DNA from: Callaeas wilsoni
Taxonomy: Eukaryota; Chordata; Aves; Passeriformes; Callaeidae
Assembly (NCBI GenBank): GCA_013398955.1
Contig: VWPU01008518.1
Location: 62,001 to 126,000 of the forward strand
Direction of reading: 5' to 3'
Length of the DNA stretch: 64,000 bases
The notes beneath the pieces are model-generated. The model was not told the origin of the DNA. It saw nothing but the letters and a program-made list of their open reading frames with translations, and searched no databases. This document shows, piece by piece, positions 48,354 to 61,600 of this stretch (position 1 is the stretch's first letter; every line of letters starts with the position of its first letter). The position numbers were made by a program, and so were the translations under genes.

Positions 48354-49185
48354 ATTTCTTTGCTCAAAGCAGGGCTCTGCCCACGCTGCAGAGCAGAGGC
48401 AGCCAAGGCGAGGGCAGCATCCAGTCCTTGCCCACAAGGACCAGTACCCCCTCAGCTGGCAGTGGGCATGGGGCATGCAGGGCACTCACAGGCAGCAGCA
48501 CGAGGTGAGGCTTTCTGTCTCATCCTCTCCAGCAGCACGGGAAGTGTTGCTGTGGGCTGAGCTCTCCTTCCCTTTGGATCAAGCTGTGATGTACCTCGAT
48601 TTGCCCTTTGGCTTTCCTTAGGACACAGCAGCAGCTTCACGTGGTGTTTTTCTGGGCTCAGGTTGTATCCTTTACATGGAGTTTATTTTTGGTCTCTAGA
48701 AAAAAGACCCCAGACTAATTGATGATACCTGAGGCTGCACATCCAAATCCTGCTGCTGGAAACAAGCACCCTCCACGTGTGAGGCTCCACAAATTGGTGT
48801 GGGAGTGGGGTTCAGAGACCCAGCTGCAATTTTGCCAGTGGCTCCAGTCCCGGGCTTAGGTGAAATTGGTTTCTGTCACTCCAAAACACTGAGAGAGATC
48901 CTGTTAAAGGAAGAGACACAAACCTGTGCCTGCTGCCTTGCCTTGTTAGCCTTGGCTGGGCTGTTGGGAATATCACAAAGCAGGGCCTGGGGTTTCCCAA
49001 AGTGCTTCTCTTGGCTTTTGGATAGAGCTGGAAGATGTTTGCAGGAGATGTGGGTAACTGTGTGTTGATGACCTGCTTTTATCAGAAACGGACACAAAAC
49101 GGAGAAGCAAGATGGACAGATGGGGGATGGAGCAGGCTGAGATTGAGCCCTCCTGACAAGAAACAGCCCAAAGGCAAGAAACACT
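48354..49185. other. Intergenic DNA
   Basis: Moderate-GC unique-looking sequence. No gene or repeat recognised. Confidence 0.4.
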
Positions 49186-50000
49186 CAGGCCCTTGGCCCA
49201 CAACATGCACAGATTAAATACAATTAAGAAAAAGCAACATTAAAAGAATAAGAAAAAATATAGATTATATAAAACTCTCCAGTACTGGGGCATCATCTGA
49301 CCATGGGGAGAAATCTGTACAGACCAGTCACTGTTTGTTACAGCTTCTACAACGGCAGCAGAAGAGCTTTTAATTTGAAAGTTGATACTAAAAAAGCTTG
49401 GCACCTTTGAAGTGTGCACCTTCCTTTCCTAGTCCATAGTCATTTCCTGTGAAATACAAGAGCGTGTACATATATGAATATTTAATTTGACAGTGACGAA
49501 GCTTTATATATTAAGTCAGTGAAAATGCTGCTGGGCTCATGGGAACAATACTACTTGTGAAGTGAGTTGGGAATTTGGTACCCGGTGGCTACCACTTAAT
49601 TTTGATGTGAAGCACAACGACAAAAAATGAGTTAAATTTAATTCCAACCTATTGAAAGTGTTTTGGGGAACATGTTGTGCTCAAATTGCAAATTAATTTT
49701 TAGTTTATAGGTGATAATGGTTTATCAAGGCTCTTCCCTCTGAGAAATGGAAATCATGGCAATTCATGTACAAATTGTATCCCAAATTACAGATCAGAAG
49801 TTACTTATTTTGCAAATAGTGAGGTTAAATCAGGAAACCTTTTTTTTTTTAGCATACAGTAAAATTTTCTTGTCATAATACACATTAATCTAAAATGATG
49901 ATATTCCAAGACCTTCATATGTTTGGGTTTTTTTATGAGTCTGTAACTTAGGCAGCCATTTTGTGTTCAGTAAAAAAAAATGAAATAAAGAGGGGACTTG
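49186..50000. promoter_or_regulatory. AT-rich block, candidate conserved noncoding element
   Basis: About 800 bp of AT-rich unique sequence between GC-richer flanks, with many homeodomain-type words (CAAATTAATTTTTAG, ACACATTAATC, GAATATTTAATTTG) and no repeat signature. It lies about 5-6 kb upstream of the SLC32A1 start codon. The regulatory role is inference from composition and position only. Confidence 0.25.
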
Positions 50001-51300
50001 CACTGCGGGCTTTCTCCTGGAGACTTTGCCTTCGGATTTCACTCCGTTGTGGTTATTTTACTGCAGAGTATCTGTCAGTGTGGTGGCTGCAGCTGTCTTT
50101 GTCTTGAACACCGTGCTGTGGATTCAGCCCCAACAGCCAGAGCACAAACCCAGCAGCAGCTTGCGTGATTCTACATCCAGGGTTTTCACTTCGCACCCTC
50201 AGAGCTGCTGGCGAGCTCGAAACACGCTCAAGAGGGAGAACCCAAGGCTTGGGGCATTCCATCACCCTGTGCTGCAGCCCCCCCGCCTCCAAAGCCCACT
50301 CTCCGTGCACCATGTCCCGACACCAATGCCTTTTCCTTCCCTGCCATCCCGAAATTCCCAGAGCTATTAACTAGGTCACGGGAGCTGGTCCCAATCCAGC
50401 AGTTTATCTAATTGCCTTTTTATAGTATATCGTGCAACTCTTCATTATCCTGTCAGAGCTGCCCAGCGCGGTGCTGGAGGGGGGGATGAGGAGGCCGAGC
50501 TGGGATGAAGGGCACTGCTGTGCAGCCTCTCGTGCTTGTGCATTACTGGTGCTGCAGGGGCGGCTTCGGCCTGGCCATAAACCCAGGAGCTGCTTTTGGC
50601 AATGGCTGGAGGAAGGCGGAACAACGTCCATCTCCTGAGATCACCTCCCTAGGTGCACGTGAATGTGTCCAGAGGGGCGGCTGCTGCTCCAGGAGTGCCT
50701 GGGCTGACCTGTAGGAGGTCTGCTCCTCGGGCGGATGTGACCATGGAATTTTCTTGGCTGGTTGGGCAGAAGGAGCCCCTCAGCCTTCCTGTCTCTGCAG
50801 CTGGCAGCTGTCCTGGAGGTGCCCTGCAGCAGGTTAGAGGGGTGTGGGGAAATATCGTGGCATAGACCAGGAGTCTGAGCAGGAATCAGGGGGTTGCACA
50901 CCTGCATTTGGACACCTGTGCTTTTCCTGAGTGTTACAGGGGAGGATGAAGGGGAACACTCAGGATTTGCACACCCCCTTTTTCATATGGTCACAATTTG
51001 CAGTCTAGTGTGTTTGTAGCAGTTCGCAGCCCACCAAAGCCCATGAGAATCAAATCCTTCGGGGCTTGAGAGCCTGACTGAGCAGTGAACTAGGAGTGAT
51101 GCCCGTCCTGCTCCCAAATAACTGCACCTTCATGCAAGTGGCACCGCTCTGTGCTACCCCACAGCCTGGAGAGAGGCTGGTGGTGAGGGATTTAGAAAGA
51201 AAACACACCCAGGATTGGCCTTTCTGGCTTGCTTTAAATGAGCACAAATAGCTCTTTTCCCTCCGATTGTTAATCAGAAGACCCTGACACAACCCTCACA
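50001..51300. other. Intergenic DNA
   Basis: Unique-looking moderate-GC sequence; no gene or repeat recognised. Confidence 0.4.
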
Positions 51301-51319
51301 AGCCTGGTCTGCAGAGATA

Positions 51320-52480
51320 AGGCAGAGTTGCTCCTCCGGCTTGGATGTGCCTGGGGAGGACGGCGGGGTCTGAACGAGCTGCTCCCCGCAGGAGCAGGGC
51401 TGCACACCCCTAGGGCTGCTGGGGGGGTACAGGAGACCCTCAGCCCGCCCCGGGGAGCGGCTGATAGAGAGAAAGCAGATAGTGCCAGAGCCCCCCGGCG
51501 TCAGCGCTGGCAGCGGGGAGGCTGCGCTCGTTCGCGGGCTCGCTCTCGCCTTTTAGCTTCGGCTGAAACGATTTGCAGCTCAAACGCCCCCCTGAGAGCC
51601 GCTAACCTTTGAATAAGGTTTGGCACCATTATCCTGCTTGGGTTAATTGGGAGTTAGGGAGAGCCCAGGAGTGACGCGGCTGCCTCTATCCATCCGTCCG
51701 TCCGTCCTTCCGTCCGTCCGTCCGTCCACCCGCCCCTCCAGCCTTCCCCGGCGCTCTGCGGGCAGCGATGGGGAGAGAGGCAGAGGTAAATGCCCCGACC
51801 CCCCTCTCCATCTCTCCGGGTTTTCCTCTCTTCCTCTCCCTCTTTCTGTGTCCCGTAGCCCTCCCCTCCCGCCCCCGCTCCTATTTTTGTGCTTTCTCCC
51901 CGATTTCAGCCGCTGGTAGTAGTTCGGGGGAGGAGGGGAAAAGTCTTTTTTTTTTCCAGCCGCTGCTGCAGAAAATCTTTTTCTCCCTCTCCTGGAAACG
52001 GGGCAGGAGCGAGCCGGCGTCCCGGAGGCAGAGGGACCCCGGGTGGGTGTTCCCAGCCGGGCAGGGGGTGGCGGGGGCGGCTCCGAGGTGCGCCCCGCCA
52101 GCGGGGAGAGGGGAGGCGAGTGCGGGCTCAGCTCCCGGCTTTAAAACTGGGTGGGCACAGCGGCACCCCCCGCTCCTGCGTCCCTCGGAGCCCCCAGACC
52201 CTGACCTCTCAGCATCCTCAGCATCCTCGCACCCCCCAGTATTTCCCACTCTCCTCGGGCTCCGACGAAGCTCAGCAGCCCCCGGGCGCTCTGCGCGCTC
52301 TCAGCTTGAGGGGTCCCCCGGGCAGGCAGGGGCACAGCCCCCTACAGCAGTGGGAAAAGAGAGCCCCCGACCCCAGGGCATCCCCGGCCGGAGGAGCGGC
52401 CCGAGCCCGCGGAGGGGACAGAGGGTCCCACGGACCTCGCAAGGCAGCCTTTGCCCCGGGGCATTCTCTCCCCACCGGCC
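51320..52480. promoter_or_regulatory. CpG-rich island upstream of SLC32A1
   Basis: About 1.1 kb rich in G+C and CpG, about 3-4 kb upstream of the SLC32A1 start codon. It includes a (CGTC)n microsatellite (51689-51728). A possible splice donor (GGCAGAG/GTAAAT, GT at 51786) lies after an ATG at 51768. It could be an alternative promoter or the start of a noncoding transcript; overlapping open frames of 250-280 codons look compositional. Confidence 0.4.
51689..51728. repeat. (CGTC)n microsatellite
   Basis: About ten CGTC/CATC/CTTC units in a CpG-rich context. Confidence 0.9.
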
Positions 52481-52514
52481 CCACCATCCTGGACTTATTT
52501 TCAAGCTCCCCGTG

Positions 52515-52745
52515 GCATTTTTTTTGGTTTAGAATTTTTGGTTTATTGGTTGTTTCTGGAAGGATTTTGTTTGGTTTTAGTCTTTTGGTTTTTGTGTTGG
52601 GTTTGGAGGTTTTTTTTTTGTTGTTGGTTGGTTGGTTGGTTGGTTGGTTTTCTGTCGGTTTGGTGTTTTTGTTCCGGTTTTGTTTGTTTACAGTTTCTTT
52701 AAATATTATTATTTATTTTGGTTAGGGATTTTTTTTTTTTTCCTA
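52515..52745. repeat. T/G-rich low-complexity tract with (TTGG)n
   Basis: The + strand is dominated by T and G, with six or seven TTGG units near 52623-52648 and poly-T at its end. Low complexity, with no coding meaning. Confidence 0.85.
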
Positions 52746-52827
52746 AGAGGTATCCCCCGAGCCTGACACATCCATGACATTTTGGATGCTCAACGAAGAG
52801 CCGAAAGCCTATGTCCTCCACCCATGG

Positions 52828-52930
52828 CGTGATCATAGAACGGCTTGGGTTGGAAGGGACCATAAAGGTCATCTGGGTGGCTCCCAGTGCAACCCCCTCG
52901 ACTCCCTGGCATCGAGGGCTGCTGGCCAGG
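52828..52930 (-). repeat. CR1 LINE 3' end
   Basis: Reverse-complement CR1 terminus: GATCATAGAACGGCTTGGGT, TGGAAGGGACCATAAAGG, CAGTGCAACCCC. It lies 2.3 kb upstream of the SLC32A1 start codon. Confidence 0.8.
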
Positions 52931-54180
52931 AGTGCGGCATGATGCCCGGTGGGACCATTTTGGGTCTCCCAGCCGACGTTCGGGGATGCCGGGGCAGGGG
53001 CGGGGAGGTGTCAGGGCTGTTTGAGGAAATAATCACGCACCAGCCAGAGGTTTGGATGCATTTTCGTTCCTTCTTCCCTGATGCCCCCTGCAGCCTCCAG
53101 AAAGAGAGCTCTTTCACGTCTTCTTTCATAACGAACTCGTCTTAGGATGAATAAAAAAATAGTGCCAATAAAAAGAAAAAGCAATCGTTGGATTAATCCC
53201 TCCAGGTGTCCGTCCTAGCAGTGGTTTTCCCGGGCTGTGAACAGGCGAAACGGCGGCTGCGGCAGCCGAGGGCAGCGGTGACAGCCCGAGCTCTTCATTT
53301 TCGCCCGTTAAATCCCAGCCCGTCAAGACGCTGCCAAACCCGGGCCGAAGCCGTGCCCCGCTCGGCTTTCTCGACCTATTTGTGCACTGACATGTAATAA
53401 TTCCCACGCAAAGCCAAGGACGCGCCGCGCTCAGTCGCCCTCCTCCTCCACTGCTATCGAAAAGCCCCATTTTTGGGGGGCCGGCTGTAGTAGCAGCTCC
53501 TCCATCCCTGCCCCGGGAGCAGCGGCCGAGAGATTCCTTAGGGGTACAGAGCCCTCACCGGGGATATTTTAGGTTTTTTCTGGGTTTTTTGTGCCCTTCA
53601 GCATCTTTGCACCCAATTTGTTTTTGGACTGTGGCCGTGAAAAAAAAATAAAAAGGTATTTAAGGAGGTTATTTAAGGGTTATTTCCTAGGAATCGGGGT
53701 TTTTTTCCCCATCTCGGCTAGGTACCGCATCCCACCTGCAAAGGCAGCCTGAGCACTCCCTCCCTGCTCCCTCAACAACGATACTAGGAAATAATTCAGT
53801 AGTGTTTTTTCCTCCCATCTGTAGAAAAATAATGGGGTTTTTTGTCTTCCAAAACAGCAAAGGAAACGGAAATTCCTCCCTCCCCCTACCTTTTAATATA
53901 TAAAATATTTTTTTAAACAACGATTTAAAGGCTGTCCCGCCGCAGAGGGGACGTGCTTTCCCACACACCGCCCCCGAATGCCATCGCTCCCCCTGCCACT
54001 CTCCACTTGTCTGTGCCACAGCACAGGACCAGGATTTCCCGTTGCCATTGTTGGCTATGTTGGCCGCTCACCTCGGAAAAATTTAAAATAAATTGAAAAA
54101 AGTAAGGCTTTTAACTTACAAACGAACATAAGCGCTTGGAAGCAAAAGGAAAATATCAGTATTTTGTTTAAAGAAAGAAG
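52931..54180. other. SLC32A1 upstream flank
   Basis: No gene seen. 53150-53460 is compact unique sequence with AATAAAAAG, a palindromic GGATTAATCC (53190-53199) and CpG-containing stretches. 53640-54180 is AT-richer with poly-T and poly-A runs. Confidence 0.4.
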
Positions 54181-54199
54181 AACCTCAGTATTGGCTGGT

Positions 54200-55225
54200 G
54201 GGGACTGAGAGCTCGGCACGGAGCATCCCCCGGTGCCGGTGCCCCCCGCGGCCGGGTGGTACCGGTGCGGTGCCGATGTGGTGCCACCCGGCTGCGGGCC
54301 CCAAACGAGATCTGCGCCCCTTGTCCCGCTGGTTTTGGAGCTCACTGGTCCCAGGAATCGTTACAGAGAGCTGAGCCCTCGCTGCCTGTGCGCGGCTGGC
54401 CACGCACCGCTGTGTCCCCTGGGCAGGGGCCGCTACCCAGGCCGCCCCCCGCCTCCGAAGGGGCCGCGCGTTTTGGAGCGCAGAGAAAAGAAAAAGGAGA
54501 GGGTACGAGGAGGAAAATCCCGTTAAGAACCTGTCGAAAGCCGCCTGTCCGCCTCTTCAGCGGAGCTCTTTTGTTTCTCCGTGGGGAAGCGGCTGGCGGC
54601 CGGGGGCCTGCGGGCGGGTGCGGAGCAGGTGAGGGGCAGGTGAGGGGCAGGGCGGGCAGCGCAGGGGATGCGGAGCCGAGCGGGGGGGAAGGTCCTGGGC
54701 TGCGGCGCTGCTGGCGGGGCCCGGCGGGCGTGGGTGGGGCGGAGGGGGGATTGCGGGGGGCTGGGCTTGGCCAGGGAGGCTGGTACCTCCCCCAGAAATG
54801 CAGCAATTCTCTCCCCTCTCCTCTTCTCTCCGCGAGGTGGGCGCACTGCGATGGAGACGCGGCGCGCTCTGCCAGGGGCTTGCGCTGCCCGTCTGGTGAC
54901 ATCCGCCGGCTGCTGACAGCCCCCATCCCGCCCGACTCGCCCCTCGATCCCGCCGCGGGGCTCGGCGGAGCGGCGCGGAGCAGCGCGGAGCGGGCGGCGG
55001 GGCGTGCGGGCCCGCTCCCCCCGCAGCGGTGTCATGCCCCTGGGCATCCCGGCCGGGAGCCGTCCGCACTGCGCCGGGACGAGGAGGTAGCGGCTCGGAG
55101 CAGCTCCCCGCAGCCGCCCCTCGCCGGGCGACCGAGTCCCGTCCACCGCCCCGCCGCCCGCCCGCCCCGTCGGGTGTCTGCATCCCCGAGGGTCCGCGAG
55201 CAGCGGAGTGACCAGAGCCGCCGCC
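54200..55225 (+). promoter_or_regulatory. SLC32A1: SLC32A1 CpG-island promoter and 5' UTR
   Basis: GC- and CpG-dense sequence runs up to the start codon, strongest from about 54540. No TATA box stands at a plausible distance, as is common for CpG-island promoters. The transcription start cannot be fixed from sequence. A small upstream frame starts at ATG 55034 and ends with TAG at 55088-55090, 135 bases before the main ATG. The start codon at 55226 has a strong Kozak context (GCCGCCATGG). Confidence 0.6.
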
Positions 55226-57612
<2,387 letters not shown>

Positions 57613-58605
57613 GGAGGGGCCAGAGTCGGGTGCAGGAAGAGAATCGCATCGAACATCCGCATAGCCAAATAATTCTGCATCCCTTTAATGGAAAGAGTCA
57701 TTATTTTCGTTACACGCATCCAACAAATTCTAAGTCATAGAATCTGCAAATTAAGGAAAATAAGAAGAGATGAAAGTGCTCGCCCTGATGTCTTTTTAAA
57801 TAAGCTCAGATTTAAATCTATTTTTTTGTTATTTAGGTTTTTTGGAAGGAAATTATCTGGTGCCCCGCCCCTATCTCCTCACTCGTTGCCTGAAGCTTGG
57901 CCCCCCACAAACGGCCTGTTGGGAAACAGTTGCAGTTTTCAACACTCCTCACAGATATGCAATTCAGTGTTTCAGGAGCTGAAACACAGGTGCCGATCCC
58001 ATGGGATTGGGTCGCTGCCCTCACAGACGGAAGCAAACCCGCCGTGGGCGCCGGGAGCAGGGACCTTTGTTTTAAGACTTTGAGAGATGGATGTAGATGA
58101 GACCCAGATTGTACAACCAGCCCAACAAGCCCAAGCAGCGGCTGACGACCGGTGATGCCACTTACCTGCAATGTTTACACCGTAGTCACATAGATGTCAG
58201 GACTGCTTGATTCTTCCATCCGAATCCACACCGAGGACAGCGCTTCCCATCGAACACAAATGTGTTGCCTCTGGTTGAAATCGCAGCCCTGGAGTCCACT
58301 TCTCGGTGACTTATGTTTCATTTCGTTTTAACAATTGTTATTTCTAAATTATGAAAATCTAAAAAAAAAAAAATTATATATATATATGGTTGGATTTGAT
58401 GTCGTTCAGGATTACAGGAACAAAACTACGACACAATTCATTATGTGCAATCTACCAGATCCGTGGAGCTGTTTCCAATGTACGTGTGGTGTCATTGTGG
58501 TAAATAAGATGAAAAATGTATATCAGAAAAAAAAAAAATCTATCTTTAACATATAATGTGGTACATAAATATATCGAACAATAAAGAGAAAACATAGATG
58601 ATGAG
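57613..58605 (+). other. SLC32A1: SLC32A1 3' UTR and poly(A) signal
   Basis: Noncoding sequence of about 1 kb follows the TAA. AATAAA at 58580-58585 (in ACAATAAAGAG) is the likely polyadenylation signal, with GT-rich sequence after it (58605-58625). The UTR has AT-rich parts, including an (AT)n run near 58375-58387, and a REST/NRSF-like site at 58224-58244. Confidence 0.75.
58580..58585 (+). terminator. SLC32A1: SLC32A1 poly(A) signal
   Basis: Canonical AATAAA about 970 bases after the stop codon, followed within 25-40 bases by the G/T-rich stretch CTGGTTTGTGGGG. Cleavage is expected near 58600. Confidence 0.75.
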
Positions 58606-61600
58606 GCTGGCCTGGTTTGTGGGGGGCTCAGAGGAGCAGGGCAAGGCAGAGAGAGGTTCACCCCTGCCCATGTCGGGGCTACAACACATCCTCGGGCTAA
58701 GGGGAGGCAGCGCCGGCTTGCCATTGAAGGTGGCATTAAGCTGTTTGCAGGAGGTGAGACACATTTTTTGGGAAGAGGTCGTCTTACAGCTAGGGGTCGT
58801 GGGGCTGCTTTCATCCCCTCCTCAGAGTTTTGCTTTCCCCTGTAGAGCTCAGACTCCAGGGATGAATGGAGTTTTCAGATACGCCCCGAGGTTTTTGTTC
58901 TTGTGAAAGAGGGGAAAAAAACCCCAAACCTCACAAACAAACAAAGGGGGAGAAATAAACGAAATAAAGGGCTGGGTGTACCCCTGGCTTGATCCAAACT
59001 CACTAAACCCTGCCCACGGGTGTGGAGCATCGGACTGATCCCCGCTGCGGGCAAAGTCGCCACCCTGGGGAAAGTCAGCCCCACATCCACTCCTGTGACC
59101 GAAAACACCTCGATTTACATCATTTTAAAAGCCATAACAACTAGTTGTCCACCCGCTGCCGCTACACTGCGAAGACAAGGATGAGGGGACCCACCGGCAG
59201 CGCTCCCGCAGCACAGGCACAGCTGAGATCCCCGTGGGGCTCCTATTATTGCCCCCAAACCCGGTCGAGCCCTGGCAGGGCTGGGATATCCCCCCTTCTC
59301 CCCCGTCCGGTCCGGTGTTAGCGGGCAGCTCCGCAATGCGGTACCGGGGGCGGGAGGGGGGTGTTGGCACAAGCTGGGAAAGGGGCCCCGGGCGGGAGCG
59401 AGGGATGTCCCTGCCCGGAGAAAAAGGCGTTTCGGGCGGCTTTCCGGGCAGCCTCCGAAAGAAAAGAGCAGGGGAGCTGTGGGGTCTATTCCGTGCGGGG
59501 ACAGGGTTGTGTGGTGCCGGGGGTGGGTGAGTGCTGGAGGCATCGTGGTGGGGCGCCTGCCCCCCGAATTAGCCACATTTCCCTCCATGCCGGCACCCTT
59601 TCCTGGGGGCATCCAGCAACGTCCTATTCTATTCTCCAGCTCATCCCCATCATCTTCATGCTCACCCCTACCCCTATCCTCACCATTTGCATCCTCCTCA
59701 GCCCTGCTCCCACCCCGATGCAGGTGACCCGTGCTTGCCGCCCTGCCGCAGGCACCGACAGCCCGATCCGCCCCCGGCCCGGTGCGCTCCCCGCCCGCAG
59801 CCGCCTCGGAGCCGCCTCGGAGCCGCCACGGCGGCGCAGCGCCCTCGCCCGACGGCGCTCCCGGCCCGGAGCCACCGCATCCACAGTCGGGAGACGGGAT
59901 GGGCCCGGCCCGGAGCCACCGCACCCATCCGCCCGCGAGGAGGGGAGCCAGCCCGCACGGGGCTTCTCTTCAGGGGTGCTCGCTGCTCTTGCTTCTGCCC
60001 TAAACTCTCTGTTCCAGCTCTGTTTTCTCCCCAGGGCGATGATAAGGGGCCAACACGGGAGGAGATCCAGCCCGTCCCCCTGCCCTGAGCTGGGCTGAGA
60101 CCTCGGATCCTGAGAATAAGTGGAGAGCTGAGATTGCCTGGGACGTTAACGCACTGCTCTGCATATCTGTGGTTTGCATTGGCTTTGCACAGGGTGGTTT
60201 CAGGGTGTTTCTGTCTCTGAGTTCCCCACCAGGGAAGCAAAGGGACCCATGCCGTGCCGTGCCATGCCATGCCACAGCAGCACAGCAGCTGGCTCTCCTC
60301 TCCTGCGGGCAGCTTCTTGTGCCTGGATACAGGATGCTCATAGACTAACCTGTCCTGGTCTTTGTGCTTTACAGGGGCCAAAAGTCCTCTGGTACAGGGT
60401 ACATGATGATGGAAACCGCTTTAAGAAGCTTTAATGTCACAGAGGTTTTAAACCTAATTCAGCACTTTCATTTTCCTTCCCCTTGCGAGCAGAAGCGGCC
60501 CCTGCTGCACTTGGGGCTGTAAGAAGGTTTGTGCCCCTTTTGTGACAGTGAGGGGAAAGTCAGGGATCCTCGCTCCTATCCTTCAGGGTGAAGAATAGGG
60601 AAACATAAGCAGGGTGCCCTTACCCCCTGCAAGGGCACCTCATATCCCTGAGCTCCCCAGGCTCCTGCTTCCAGGGAGACACTCCCGGCTGGAGGAGCTC
60701 CGGGAGGCGTGGGTGCCGCCCGGCAGCAGCAGGCGGTGCAGCTCCCGGGGAGCACAGGGCACCTCAGCGTCTGGCTCGCTGCAGCTTTCAGCTGTGGCGA
60801 AGCCAGCGATTACGGAGAGAGCCCCAACGGGCTTTGTCTCGCTGTCAGCTCTGCTCAGGCGCTTCCCTCCGTGCTCCTGCCGGGAGCCGGCGCTCGCCGG
60901 CGGCTGACGTGCGACCAGCTTGCGAAACGAGCCGGCTCTGCAAGCCGAGCCATAACAGAGGCTTTGTCCTCTAAGCTTGTCCGTGGCTGGAGCGAACGCA
61001 GCTGTTGGTGCAACACTTGTACCTTGGGCTTGGAACACGGGCAGCCCCTCCAGCCCGTCGCAGCACACATTTTGATGCTGTGCTGGTGCTGGCGAAAGCC
61101 TTCGTGAGCCCACTGCTATGGGACATGTGCTGCCCTGACAGCAAGGGATGCAGCGGAGTGAGGAAAATAACCCCCCAAAATAGCAGCAGGTTTAACTTGA
61201 ACAAAGCAGAAATCTTCTGAAAAGCCAGTGCGATGGCAAAGTCTGATCTGTGTTCCAAATGGCTTTTGTCTGCAGCTTTGTAGCTTCTGGTCATGTGCTG
61301 CAACAATCCTCTCTAAACCTTCTCACTCTGAAGACCAGACAAACAAAGGCCTTCTCTGCACTACCAGGGAACGGATTTATTTCTCTCTGTGTCTTTACAG
61401 TTCCTCAAACACAATAGGGACCTCTATTTGGGCTTGTTTCCTGAGACATGAGGGTAATACCAAATCTCTGTTGCCCTCACGCATCCACACAGCTGTGCCA
61501 CCCAACGGGACCATCAGTGGGAGCTGGAGTGAGGTGGGGCTGAGCCCACCCCTCCCTGTGTGCAGAGGGCAGGTACGGCTCTGCCTTCTCCTCACACATA

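Noticed and set aside
47626..48621. Long open frames across the N run
   Set aside because: They depend on unknown bases and on repeat codons.
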